A stretch of DNA of 64,000 bases from G965116155 sp965116155 (lineage in GTDB: Bacteria; Bdellovibrionota; Bdellovibrionia; Bdellovibrionales; UBA1609). The first letter of the stretch is position 1; the number at the start of each line of letters is the position of its first letter. Made by a program: the position numbers and the translations under genes. A model generated the notes under the pieces. The model worked only from the letters and a program-made list of their open reading frames with translations. It was not told the origin of the DNA and searched no databases. The stretch spans positions 1,178,001 to 1,242,000 of the forward strand of contig OZ220488.1 of the NCBI GenBank assembly GCA_965116155.1. Direction: 5' to 3'. Of this stretch, positions 34,011-42,970 are shown in pieces.

Positions 34011-35144
34011 TTAGGTCACGCCTTGGCTAGTCTGTAATAGCTTTATCAAGCGTTTTATAAAAGCGTGGCCGGGTTTTAAGTCTAAAGCCTTTTTAAGATT
34101 CGCTTTAGCTAAAGCGCAGTCACCCTGCCTGATGCGCAGCACTCCCAAACCAGCCCATAGCATAAAATTTTGAGGCTCAAAGTTATGGGCTTTTATAAAA
34201 TACGCATCTGCTTGTATAAGGCTTCCATGGCATATATGTAACACTCCTAATAGAGTAGCTAAATGCGGAGCGAGGGGTTTTTTAGCAAAAGCCTTTTGGT
34301 AAAAATCTATAGCTTTAGAGAAGTTTTGTTTTTGCAGCTCTATATGCCCCAATGCATGGTAGATTTCAAAAAGCTCCTCCAAACCCAGTCCATGCTGCTT
34401 GAGACAATGGGCATAAAGCTCCAAAGCAGCATCCCAGGATGCCGCCGCATAGTGCAGTCTGGCTAGCTGCATGTTGTACACTTGGCGGGGCCGCACCTTA
34501 GCCAAAGATGTGTAGCACTTTATAGCGTCATGCCAAGCGCGGGACTTTATTGCTATACTAGCCTGGCACTCCAGTGCTTCCACATGCTGGGGTGATAGGG
34601 TCAGCACTTTTGTAAGGATTTTTGTAGCTAGCTCGTACTCTTTTGCGTCTATAAGCACTTTGGCGTTTTTTATAAGCTCGGCGTCATTGCGGTACTGCCT
34701 GATCGGGAAGCGAGGATTTGCGGTTCCACGTTCTGTAGCAGAAATGACAGAACCAGCCGAACGGGCTGTGTGCCATGTTTCAAAAAAGGTATCAAAGTTT
34801 TGATCAAAAGCAATAAAGTTAAGGCTTTGTTTTTTAAGCAAGGCCTCGTTCTCGAGCAATTGGTCTGCGTTGGGCGTGCGCAAGCTAAGCTCTGCTGCCT
34901 CTATGGCGCTTAGCTTTTTAAAACAAGGTTTCAGGGCGGCTTCTTTTAAAGCGCGCATGAGCTCTTGGGTTAGAAGTGGCGTGGGCTCAAAGTTAGATGT
35001 TTTGCGCGCAGGCCCAGCCTGGCCCCAGGTTTTTTTTGCAGCAGGAGGACCAAAAAGACTGCCTATGCTAAAGCTGGTGTCCTCTTGCATGCGGCGTCCG
35101 ATACGATGGCTAGTGGTATCAGTTTTGATTTTGGACACCCGCAC
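34011..35144 (-). CDS. Cytosolic TPR-repeat protein
   Basis: 377 residues, no signal peptide. The N-terminal third is low-complexity and helical with no known domain. From about 150 on, six or so tetratricopeptide units follow (AKVLIDAKEYELATKILTKV, DAIKCYTSLAKVRP, KAIDFYQKAFAKKPLAPHLA, AKANLKKALDLKPGHAFIK). TPRs mediate protein-protein contacts; the partner is unknown. ATG 35144 or an internal ATG at residue 19 could be the start. Confidence 0.8.
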   Translation of the reverse strand: MRVSKIKTDTTSHRIGRRMQEDTSFSIGSLFGPPAAKKTWGQAGPARKTSNFEPTPLLTQELMRALKEAALKPCFKKLSAIEAAELSLRTPNADQLLENEALLKKQSLNFIAFDQNFDTFFETWHTARSAGSVISATERGTANPRFPIRQYRNDAELIKNAKVLIDAKEYELATKILTKVLTLSPQHVEALECQASIAIKSRAWHDAIKCYTSLAKVRPRQVYNMQLARLHYAAASWDAALELYAHCLKQHGLGLEELFEIYHALGHIELQKQNFSKAIDFYQKAFAKKPLAPHLATLLGVLHICHGSLIQADAYFIKAHNFEPQNFMLWAGLGVLRIRQGDCALAKANLKKALDLKPGHAFIKRLIKLLQTSQGVT

Positions 35145-35195
35145 ACCCCCTTAGCCTTTTTGTAGGTTAAACTACGCGCTGTGGGCCAGGCAATT

Positions 35196-36236
35196 CTAGT
35201 ACGAAAGACCAGCCCTAAGGCTGCTTATGGTGTGCCACATTTTGCCGCCGCAATCTTGGGCAGCGGCCGTATGGGGGTGCAGGCTTTCATAATGCTCTAC
35301 GCGTATTTTGTAAGCCTGGATCTCTTGGAAGGGGGCGGGTTTTTGGAGCGAGACCAGGTGCTTTATTTTTCTGGCTGCGTCCTCACAAAACATAAGGTTT
35401 TGTGCGTTTAGTTTTGCAAATTCTTGCTCATCTTGCCGTTTAACCGCCGCTTGTACAGGAGTGCCGAGGCAGTTTTCAATGCTATTTATAATTTCTAACA
35501 CCGACACATTTGAGGCTTTTTCTAACAAAAACCAACTCTGCACAAAAGCTGCACTTTTTTGGGCGTGGGCTGTGGCCGACAAAGTCCGCATTGGGTCTTG
35601 GCTTATACGGTCCACTTCACCAGAAGACACAGCCTGGTTAAAGCTTTGGTTATTGAGCTGTTGTGCTAGAATGGCAGAGCAGGGGCAGGTGCTGGAGTAT
35701 AAAATTTTTGTATCAAAGCCCACAAAAGGTGTTTTATTTTTTTGGAGCAGCGTTAGGCTTACAGGGTAGTGTCGCCAACCGTAGGCGTCGCTTTTTAGTG
35801 CCTGTCTTAAAATGGGCAACTCAAAACTAAGGCGCAAATGCAAATGGTGGCTGAGGTTGCTTTGGCTTTGTAAAATTTTTTGCCCTAAATCCAATAGTAG
35901 AGGCAGGTTCAGCTTTTGGTCCTGGTTTAAAAGCACATTAGAGCTTGTAGGATCCGCCAGGGCTTTAAAACACAAATTATAAATGCGGCTCATGTGTATG
36001 CCCTTGGCCGAAGGAGAGCCAAGATTAACAAAAACCCCCAGTTTTGCAAGTAGCTGTAATACGCTCCCGTCGAGAGCAGATTTTATTCTTAAAGGCAGCT
36101 CCACTTGCTGCATACCCACCCAGTTTAGGGACCCTTTAGCGGCTGCAGGGGTGTCTGTTACATCTGGTATCAGGGGCGGCATACTCTTCGCCTGGGCCTC
36201 TTTAGCTAATGTAGAAGAAAATACAGCATCAAGCAT
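35196..36236 (-). CDS. folE2: GTP cyclohydrolase FolE2 (type IB)
   Basis: Converts GTP to dihydroneopterin triphosphate for folate or queuosine synthesis without depending on zinc. Signatures are PLIPDVTDTP near the N-terminus, GIHMSRIYNL, the cysteine motif STCPCSAILAQQL and the ATAHAQKS box corresponding to the family's A/P-H-x-Q-R/K-S. The long spacer between CPCS and the AHAQKS box is seen in a subgroup of FolE2. 346 residues. No folate or queuosine genes lie next to it, so the end product is undetermined. Confidence 0.85.
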   Translation of the reverse strand: MLDAVFSSTLAKEAQAKSMPPLIPDVTDTPAAAKGSLNWVGMQQVELPLRIKSALDGSVLQLLAKLGVFVNLGSPSAKGIHMSRIYNLCFKALADPTSSNVLLNQDQKLNLPLLLDLGQKILQSQSNLSHHLHLRLSFELPILRQALKSDAYGWRHYPVSLTLLQKNKTPFVGFDTKILYSSTCPCSAILAQQLNNQSFNQAVSSGEVDRISQDPMRTLSATAHAQKSAAFVQSWFLLEKASNVSVLEIINSIENCLGTPVQAAVKRQDEQEFAKLNAQNLMFCEDAARKIKHLVSLQKPAPFQEIQAYKIRVEHYESLHPHTAAAQDCGGKMWHTISSLRAGLSY

Positions 36237-36337
36237 ACCCCAATGGCTTTACCATAGCCCCGGAAAAAGAGCCAGCAAAAGAGCCACAGTAAGCCTTGCT
36301 CCTACTGACAAAAAAGCATAAAAGTGCTTTTTGGGAG

Positions 36338-36356
36338 GTAGGCTTTAAAAGCCTAC
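36338..36356 (+). promoter_or_regulatory. Hairpin in the folE2/uvrA divergent gap
   Basis: GTAGGCTT TAA AAGCCTAC, a perfect 8-bp stem, 28 bases before the uvrA ATG, preceded by a GCATAAAAGTGC repeat fragment. A role in uvrA control is only a guess. Confidence 0.4.
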
Positions 36357-36384
36357 TAACACAGAGCAATATTTAGGTTTTATT

Positions 36385-38943
36385 ATGAGTTTTCAGCCCA
36401 ACAGTATAGAAAATATCATCCTAAAGGGTGCAAGGGAGCATAATTTAAAAAATGTCAGCCTTAAAATTCCGCACAATAAAATTACGGTCATTACTGGCCT
36501 TAGTGGTAGTGGGAAGTCCTCACTGGCTTTTGACACCCTCTATGCAGAGGGCGAAAGGCGTTATCTTGAAAGTCTTTCTACTTATGCGCGGCGCTTTGTA
36601 GAGCAATTAAAAAAGCCCGATTTAGATTATATCGAAGGTTTGGCTCCTGCGATTGCGATTGATCAAAAAACCTTAGGCGGCACAGACCGGTCAACACTGG
36701 GTACGAGTACGGAGATTTCAGACTATATTCGCCTTATGTTTGCACGTATTGGGGAGGTGTTTTGTCCTACGCACCACCTGCCTATGGGGCAAAATACAGA
36801 AGAAAATATTTTCAAACAATCCGTGGGGTTTTGTCCTAGAAAAAAGTTTTACGTTTTGGCCCCTGTTGCGCGCGGGAAAAAAGGCACCTTCGCAACAGAC
36901 TTTGCTCGCTGGCGCAAGCTGGGTTTTAGCAAAGCAAAAATTGATGGCAAATACCGTTCTATAGAGAGCTTAAAGGGGCTTAAAAAAACCATAGCACACA
37001 ATATAGATATAGTGGTGGATCAGGTGAGCTCTGCTGCTAGTTTTAGGGCGCGCACACAAAGTAGTATCCAGTATGCCTTGAAGCTAAGCAATGGCTTAGT
37101 ACGTTTTGAGGAGGTGTCATCTAATCCGAGGGAGCTATTTTTTAGTGTGCATTCCTCTTGTCCGGAGTGTGGTTTTAGCGCTCCCCCTTTGGAGCCAAGC
37201 TCATTTAGTTTTAATCATCCTCATGGAGCATGTCCTGAGTGTGCGGGCATAGGCCATGTGGAGAGTGAAGAAGAAGCAGAAGGCGAAAGCGGCGATGCTA
37301 AACTGGTATGGTACGAACTGTGCCCTAAGTGTGAAGGTGCGCGCTTGAACCCGCAGGCATTGAGTGTGCGTATAAAAAATTACAACATCCATCAGCTGGG
37401 TGAGTTGAGTCTGCAGGAGCTTTCGGCTCTTATAAGGAGCTGGGAATTTGAAGGTGAGAAGCAGGAGATTTTTGAAAAAATAAAACCTCCACTTTTGCGG
37501 AGGCTAGATTACATAGAGCAAGTGGGAGCGGCTTATTTAAGCCTTAACCGCAATACTAATAGCCTGTCTGGCGGCGAGGCGCAGCGGATCCGCCTAGCCA
37601 CTCAGGTTTGCACAGGCCTGGTAGGGGCTATGTATGTTTTAGACGAGCCCAGTCGTGGCTTGCATCCTAAAGATCACCATAAATTGCTAAACACATTGGT
37701 AAATCTAAAAGATATGGGCAATACGGTTATTTTGGTAGAGCACGACCGTGATACCATACAAGCCGCTGATCATATTGTAGACCTCGGGCCAGGTGCTGGT
37801 TTTAAGGGGGGTCAAGTGGTGGCAGAGGGGTCGTACAAGGACATTTTAAAAAGTAAAAAAAGTCCCACGGCGGATTTTTTGCGTGATGCCATAACTAAAA
37901 AACCTAAAGGCAAAAGGCGCAAGCCTACAGGTTGGCTCAAGCTGACAAAAGCTGCTTTATATAACCTGAAAGATGTGCAGGTGGATTTCCCATTAGGCAT
38001 TTTGGCGGGTGTGTGTGGGGTTTCTGGCAGTGGCAAGTCTACTTTGGTTTTAGATAGCTTGGCACCTGCCATTTTAGAAAAACTAGGCACTCCTAATGAG
38101 TTTGCGCAGGCTTTGTGGAGTGCCAGTGAGTCTGTTCCTAAGGTGAGTGGGGTGAGCAAAAACAATCTAGGCGCCCTGTTGCAGGTGGACCAAAAGCCTA
38201 TTGGGCGTAGTCCACGCTCTACACCTGCTACTTATGTGGATGTATTTACGCCTATACGTAATTTGTATGCTTCCTTGCCCGAGGCTAGGATGCGTGCATT
38301 TAGTTCAGGACATTTTAGCTTTAATAGTGCTAAGGGCAATTGTTCTGTGTGTGCAGGAGCTGGGAGCATAAAGATAGAGATGCATTTTTTAAGTGATGTG
38401 TACACACGTTGCGAATCTTGTCAGGGGTCTCGCTACAACTCTACTATGCGCTCTATAAAGTTTAAGGGCAAAAGCATAGCTGATGTATTGGACATGACAG
38501 TAGATGAGGCCGTGGATTTTTTTAAAAATCAAAGGTACATTTATAAAAAAATCAAACTCTTGCAAGATGTGGGGTTGGGTTATTTGAGCCTAGGTCAAAG
38601 TGCTACTACTTTGTCTGGAGGTGAGGCGCAGCGGATTAAGTTAACCAGGGAGCTTGCTAAGGGCAGGCGTGGCAAGGTGTGCTTGTATATATTGGACGAG
38701 CCCACATCAGGCTTGCATTTTCATGACATTAAAAACCTGGTGCGATTATTAAATGGGCTTGTAGAGGTGGGGCATTCCGTTTTGGTAATAGAACACAACA
38801 GCACGTTATTAGAAGCGTGTGATTATATTATTGAGCTAGGCCCTGGTGGTGGCAAGTTTGGTGGGCAAGTTATTGCGACTGGTGCGCCTGAGGTTCTTGC
38901 AAACAACTCTCGCAGCCTCATGGGGCCGCATTTAAATGTCTAA
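36385..38943 (+). CDS. uvrA: Excinuclease ABC subunit UvrA, lacking most of the insertion domain
   Basis: Damage-recognising ABC ATPase of nucleotide excision repair. Both ABC halves are intact: Walker A GLSGSGKSSLAF and GVSGSGKSTLVL, signatures LSGGEAQRIRLA and LSGGEAQRIKL, plus YVLDEPSRGLH and YILDEPTSGLH. The UvrB-binding region (about 118-250) and zinc modules CPECGF...CPECAGIG and CSVC...CESC are present. Between GIG (about 289) and YELCPKCEGARL (about 308) only some 20 acidic residues replace the usual roughly 110-residue insertion domain, giving 852 residues instead of about 940. The stop codon lies inside a 28-bp palindrome. Confidence 0.94.
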   Translation: MSFQPNSIENIILKGAREHNLKNVSLKIPHNKITVITGLSGSGKSSLAFDTLYAEGERRYLESLSTYARRFVEQLKKPDLDYIEGLAPAIAIDQKTLGGTDRSTLGTSTEISDYIRLMFARIGEVFCPTHHLPMGQNTEENIFKQSVGFCPRKKFYVLAPVARGKKGTFATDFARWRKLGFSKAKIDGKYRSIESLKGLKKTIAHNIDIVVDQVSSAASFRARTQSSIQYALKLSNGLVRFEEVSSNPRELFFSVHSSCPECGFSAPPLEPSSFSFNHPHGACPECAGIGHVESEEEAEGESGDAKLVWYELCPKCEGARLNPQALSVRIKNYNIHQLGELSLQELSALIRSWEFEGEKQEIFEKIKPPLLRRLDYIEQVGAAYLSLNRNTNSLSGGEAQRIRLATQVCTGLVGAMYVLDEPSRGLHPKDHHKLLNTLVNLKDMGNTVILVEHDRDTIQAADHIVDLGPGAGFKGGQVVAEGSYKDILKSKKSPTADFLRDAITKKPKGKRRKPTGWLKLTKAALYNLKDVQVDFPLGILAGVCGVSGSGKSTLVLDSLAPAILEKLGTPNEFAQALWSASESVPKVSGVSKNNLGALLQVDQKPIGRSPRSTPATYVDVFTPIRNLYASLPEARMRAFSSGHFSFNSAKGNCSVCAGAGSIKIEMHFLSDVYTRCESCQGSRYNSTMRSIKFKGKSIADVLDMTVDEAVDFFKNQRYIYKKIKLLQDVGLGYLSLGQSATTLSGGEAQRIKLTRELAKGRRGKVCLYILDEPTSGLHFHDIKNLVRLLNGLVEVGHSVLVIEHNSTLLEACDYIIELGPGGGKFGGQVIATGAPEVLANNSRSLMGPHLNV

Positions 38944-38980
38944 TACAGCATAGCTGTATTAGACATTTAAATGCGGCCCC
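38922..38980 (+). terminator. 28-bp perfect hairpin spanning the uvrA stop codon
   Basis: The left arm (38922-38949) begins GGGGCCGCATTTAAATG inside uvrA and includes its TAA. The right arm (38953-38980) is its exact reverse complement; the loop is ATA. A further GGGGCCGC copy at 38985-38992 can pair with the right arm instead, giving two competing stems, and AACAAC...TCGC/GCGA...GTTGTT extends the pairing outward. Confidence 0.75.
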
Positions 38981-39003
38981 CAAAGGGGCCGCGACTGTTG
39001 TTG

Positions 39004-39045
39004 GTCCCACTGGTATCCGGGCCCTTCGGGCCCTTCCAGTGGGAC
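39004..39045 (+). repeat. Nested palindrome after uvrA
   Basis: GTCCCACTGG (39004-39013) pairs with CCAGTGGGAC (39036-39045) around the GGGCCCTTCGGGCCC tip. It is followed by CATTGAGTAAACACAATTT, the tail also found near 29735. Confidence 0.75.
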
Positions 39046-39101
39046 ATGGTCGTGGTGTATGCGCATGCCCTTCAAAGCATCAAACATTGAGTAAACACAA
39101 T

Positions 39102-39740
39102 TTATTGGTCCTGTAGGTCTTTTATATCATACACATGTGGCGTGAGGGTTTTAAATGGAAGCTGGCTGGCTTGGTGCGACACTATCAGGGCGCCTGTTTG
39201 GTTTTGGGCGCAAAAACTTTCTAAAAAATCACAAGCCACCTGAATATTAACAGAGTCTAAAGCACTAAAGACTTCATCTAACAACAAAAATCGCGGCCTC
39301 GCCACAAGAGCCCTTAATAGCGCCACCCGCTGTCTTTCGCCCCCAGATAGCACGCGCGTTTTTTTATGCATAACTTTTTGTAAGTCCAATGCCTTAAAAC
39401 CCTTAACCACATAATCCCCGATTGCCTGGGTGCCCATGCCGCGCGCCTTTGCTGCAAATAACACGTTGGCCTCAGCGCTCATGTGATCAAACAAACCCAA
39501 ATGCTGCAGCACTACCCCTAAGCGCCGCTTTCTTGTGGTAAGTTTGGCAATATTTTCCTCCCCAATATACCAATCTAAGCCTACACAAGGCATGATACCC
39601 GCAAGTGTATGAATCACACTGCTTTTGCCTGTGCCGGACTTGCCGTGCAAAATGCTAAGCCCCGTGTCACTTAAGCGCCAAGGTTTTAAACGTAAACTAA
39701 ACCCCGGGTATTTAAAGGCCAAATTTTTTACTAAGCCCAT
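39102..39740 (-). CDS. thiQ: ABC transporter ATPase, ThiQ-like
   Basis: Energises import with the adjacent permease. 212 residues: Walker A HGKSGTGKSS, Q-loop VVLQHLGLFDH, signature LSGGERQRVALLRAL, Walker B FLLLDEVFSALD and H-loop VSHQ. Short like ThiQ. Overlaps the permease gene by 29 bases. The thiamine assignment comes from the ThiB-like binding protein two genes upstream. Confidence 0.85.
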   Translation of the reverse strand: MGLVKNLAFKYPGFSLRLKPWRLSDTGLSILHGKSGTGKSSVIHTLAGIMPCVGLDWYIGEENIAKLTTRKRRLGVVLQHLGLFDHMSAEANVLFAAKARGMGTQAIGDYVVKGFKALDLQKVMHKKTRVLSGGERQRVALLRALVARPRFLLLDEVFSALDSVNIQVACDFLESFCAQNQTGALIVSHQASQLPFKTLTPHVYDIKDLQDQ

Positions 39741-41271
39741 GTCCTATGTTCCAAAACAGTATGGCAACAAAAGTGCCAAAAATTAAAACCGCCAAAGCTA
39801 TAGCCTGCGCAATATCTTGGTGATACGAACCTAGAAAACTCTTAAGCATAAGAGCCAAGGTGCTGTTTTGCGTGCTGATAACAGCACTAACAGAAAAATC
39901 ACCCAAAGCCCAAAAGCTAATGCAAGACATCGATATAAAAATCGGTGCCCACAAATAGGGAAGCTGCAAATACAAAAACCTCATTAAAACACCCGCACCC
40001 ATAATTTTTGCCATTTGTGACGCCACAGCCATTTGTGGTGCGCCATGGGCAAGAGACTCACCCAAAACCAACCTGTACGCAAACGGAAAACCCACTATAA
40101 ATAAACCCACACACATAAAAAATTTGGGGTAAAAAACCCCAAAGCCATACATACTAAGCAATAATCCAAAGCCTAGCATTATACTACTAGGTGGCACATA
40201 CACCATTAAAAATCTATGTAAAAACATATGGCGCGTGCATAAAAAGCAAATGCCCAGCCCTAAAAAAAAAGTCATCACACTTACCCCCAGCACTATTTGT
40301 AAAGACCCTTTGGCTGCAGTACTAAACTCTTGCCATAGTCTTGGATGCGCTAAAATCTGCGCCATGCCTTTCCAAGCGCCAGGACCAAAAAGAGACAAAA
40401 GCAAAGCTCCACAAATAAAAGGTATAACTAGTACCCACCTAACACTCAGCCAATGTATAGTATCGTGGTAAAACTTGGGGGAAAAGTGTTTGGTAGTATT
40501 TGATTCATAAAAATGAGCCGCAATAAAAGGTGCAAAAATAATTCCTACTACCCCGACCCCCATTTGTAACAGCCCTAAGCCCCAAGCTTGGCCCCAGGTG
40601 CTGAGTTTTTGTATTTTTAAATACATAAGCCCCTCTAAGGTGTAACCTAAACCTTGCATAAGCACTATAGGGACAGCAAAGCTGCCGACACATATAAAAA
40701 AAACAAACGCAAATAAAAACACAAAAGGTCTTAAAAGTGTTAAAGATACAGCCTGCCAAAAATGCAGGCGTGAGCTGCCCTCTGCATAAGCTAAAGCCGC
40801 GCACTCAGATAGGCGCGTTTGCAGCACGCGCCACCACATAACACTAATTAGCCCTAGGTTAGAGATTATATGTACCAGCACCACCCCCCATAGTCCGCGT
40901 GGCACCCAGCTCATAACAGCGCTTAGCACCACGCTTGAAGGCAAAAAAGCAGGTAGGCACAAAAAAATCTCTAAAATTTTTTTTGCCTTGTGCTTATTGT
41001 TGATTCCTAATAGACCCCAAGAACAAAAAAATCCCACAATCACACAACTAGTAGCACTCAGGCCCGATTGTAGCAGGGTTAAACTTAGAGCCTTAAGGGT
41101 AATTTTAAGTGGCGGTAAAATATGATCACCCGTAAAGCCCCCGCCCCAAAAATCTACAGGTAAAAATCCTGTACCTATTAAAAAAGGCGCAACAAAAACA
41201 CCCACTACCAGCCAAGGCCAAAAAGCCTTTGCAAAATAGGTGGCCCATTTTTTAAAATTTAATCGCTCCAC
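39712..41271 (-). CDS. thiP: ABC transporter permease, two-domain, ThiP-like
   Basis: 519 residues with about twelve transmembrane helices in two homologous halves, each with an EAA-type loop (CAALAYAEGSSRLHFWQAVS and QMAVASQMAKIMGAGVLMRF). That is the fused arrangement of ThiP/FbpB permeases. It overlaps both the binding-protein and ATPase genes, so all three are one operon. Iron(III) transport is the alternative, judged less likely from the binding protein. Confidence 0.85.
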   Translation of the reverse strand: MERLNFKKWATYFAKAFWPWLVVGVFVAPFLIGTGFLPVDFWGGGFTGDHILPPLKITLKALSLTLLQSGLSATSCVIVGFFCSWGLLGINNKHKAKKILEIFLCLPAFLPSSVVLSAVMSWVPRGLWGVVLVHIISNLGLISVMWWRVLQTRLSECAALAYAEGSSRLHFWQAVSLTLLRPFVFLFAFVFFICVGSFAVPIVLMQGLGYTLEGLMYLKIQKLSTWGQAWGLGLLQMGVGVVGIIFAPFIAAHFYESNTTKHFSPKFYHDTIHWLSVRWVLVIPFICGALLLSLFGPGAWKGMAQILAHPRLWQEFSTAAKGSLQIVLGVSVMTFFLGLGICFLCTRHMFLHRFLMVYVPPSSIMLGFGLLLSMYGFGVFYPKFFMCVGLFIVGFPFAYRLVLGESLAHGAPQMAVASQMAKIMGAGVLMRFLYLQLPYLWAPIFISMSCISFWALGDFSVSAVISTQNSTLALMLKSFLGSYHQDIAQAIALAVLIFGTFVAILFWNIGHGLSKKFGL

Positions 41272-42287
41272 ATTTTAAGACTTTGGGTTTGATTTTTTGC
41301 ACTAATATCTGCCTTGGTATAGTGCAGGATTTTAACCTTGGGCAATTTAGATTGTTTTAAAAGATTGGGTATTTTTATAGCAGGGAGCATATAGTTTTTT
41401 TTCATAAGGATTTTTTGCCCTTTAGGGCTTAGCATGAGATTGGCCATTTTTTGAGCCAATTTACAATTAAAGCACGTAGCTGGTATAGCCATAAATTCTA
41501 CCTGCAAAGGGTGCCCAGATGTAAAAATGGCAGGCTTAAAGTCTGTTTGGTTTTGTTGTAAGTGGTATTCAAGACTCGTAAGGTATGAAAAACTCACATT
41601 GGCTTTTAAGCTGCGCAGCAGTCCATAAGACCCTGACCAAGAAGGCATAACACCCACCAAACGGGGTTTTATTTTTTTTATCCACTGGATGCCTTGCTTA
41701 AGCCCAAGGCTCTTTTTGGCCCAGATAAGCATATGCATGCCTAGGCTCGAAAACTCTGGGTTTGGCACGCTGACCTTTACTTGCGGTATGGTTAGGGTGG
41801 CAAAATCGGATACATTGTCTAACGATCTATAAATAAAACCCAGCGGAGCGTAATCGTAAGGCAAAAACCACATAGAGCTCCAACGCCCTACAGCCTCTTG
41901 TAACTCTATGCCCTTAGGCTGCGTTATCTTATGCCACTTTATGTGCCTTAAAGCATATTGTAGACTGAGTAGATCCAAGCCCGCCACAAAATCCACCACC
42001 TCTTGTGGGTGGGCTCGTAGGCGTTCGATCAATTGGTGTCCACTGCCTACGCTTAAAAACTCCACCTGGCATTGGGGTGCGCACTGCTTTTCGAATAAGG
42101 CTTTTAGCTCTGGGCCTGGCCCAAGGGAAGCAGCAAAGCTACTGTGGGTCATAATCCGCAACACTTTAAATGCAGGGTTTGTACTGCGCATGCTTTGCGC
42201 TTTTTTTACAGACAAAAACACCTGCCCTAAAACCAAAGCAACACCTAGCGCTAAAACCCCCAATGCAGCTTTATGCGATAGCGTCAC
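41259..42287 (-). CDS. thiB: Periplasmic binding protein, ThiB-like (thiamine)
   Basis: GTG at 42287 overlaps the nth stop as GTGA and is followed by a single hydrophobic leader (ALGVLALGVALVLGQVF). The mature part opens with VLRIMTHSSFAASLGPGPEL, close to the ThiB start TYxSFAADWGPGP. It then has EVVDFVAGLD, FLPYDYAPLGFIYR and VGVMPSWSGSYGL, all features of the thiamine-binding family. A CFNC pair near the C-terminus is unusual. Substrate assignment by family resemblance. Confidence 0.82.
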   Translation of the reverse strand: MTLSHKAALGVLALGVALVLGQVFLSVKKAQSMRSTNPAFKVLRIMTHSSFAASLGPGPELKALFEKQCAPQCQVEFLSVGSGHQLIERLRAHPQEVVDFVAGLDLLSLQYALRHIKWHKITQPKGIELQEAVGRWSSMWFLPYDYAPLGFIYRSLDNVSDFATLTIPQVKVSVPNPEFSSLGMHMLIWAKKSLGLKQGIQWIKKIKPRLVGVMPSWSGSYGLLRSLKANVSFSYLTSLEYHLQQNQTDFKPAIFTSGHPLQVEFMAIPATCFNCKLAQKMANLMLSPKGQKILMKKNYMLPAIKIPNLLKQSKLPKVKILHYTKADISAKNQTQSLKMWSD

Positions 42288-42934
42288 AATGTGACACCCA
42301 CTTTTAAACACACAGAGTTTAAAGGGCATACCTTGCAATTGGGATGGCGGGCTTTGCAGATGGCACGGCCATGCAAGATCAGCTCATGCGAAAAAGCGAT
42401 CCACCTTTTTTTTGGCAAAATATCCATAAGCTCCTCTTCCACTCCTTGGGTGCTTTTAGATGCCGCTAGTCCCAGGCGTTTTGAAATTCTAAACACATGG
42501 GTGTCTACCACTACGCCAGATACCACACCAAAAGCGTTGCCTAAAACCACATTGGCTGTTTTTCGCCCTACACCGTTAAGGCTAATAAGCTCTTTCATTG
42601 TCTGTGGCACACGGCCGCTAAATTTATTTACAATGTCTTTAGCACAGAGTTTAAGGTTGCGTGCCTTATTGCGGTAAAATCCCGTTGTAAATACTAGAGC
42701 CTCTAAGTCGGACACAGGAGCCTTGGCCATGGATTGTGGGTCAGGGTAGCGCTCAAATAAAGCGGGTGTTACTGCGTTGACTCTTTTATCTGTACACTGC
42801 GCACTAAGACACACCGCTACCAAAAGCTCAAAGGGGTTTTTATGGTTAAGTGCACAGTTGGCGTTGGGGTAGTTTTTTTTAAGCAAGCCCAACAAAGGGG
42901 CTATGCGTTTGGGGGATGGTTTTTGCGTGCTCAA
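42284..42934 (-). CDS. nth: Endonuclease III (DNA glycosylase/AP lyase)
   Basis: Removes oxidised pyrimidines in base excision repair. 216 residues with the helix-hairpin-helix LNGVGRKTANVVLG (catalytic Lys), the catalytic Asp in VVDTHVFR, and the [4Fe-4S] loop CKARHPNCKVCPLNSVC. Full family length. First gene of an operon with the thiBPQ transporter by a 4-base overlap. Confidence 0.95.
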   Translation of the reverse strand: MSTQKPSPKRIAPLLGLLKKNYPNANCALNHKNPFELLVAVCLSAQCTDKRVNAVTPALFERYPDPQSMAKAPVSDLEALVFTTGFYRNKARNLKLCAKDIVNKFSGRVPQTMKELISLNGVGRKTANVVLGNAFGVVSGVVVDTHVFRISKRLGLAASKSTQGVEEELMDILPKKRWIAFSHELILHGRAICKARHPNCKVCPLNSVCLKVGVTL

Positions 42935-42970
42935 CTTAGGTGTGTAATAACAATTCAGTTTAGAGCCCCG

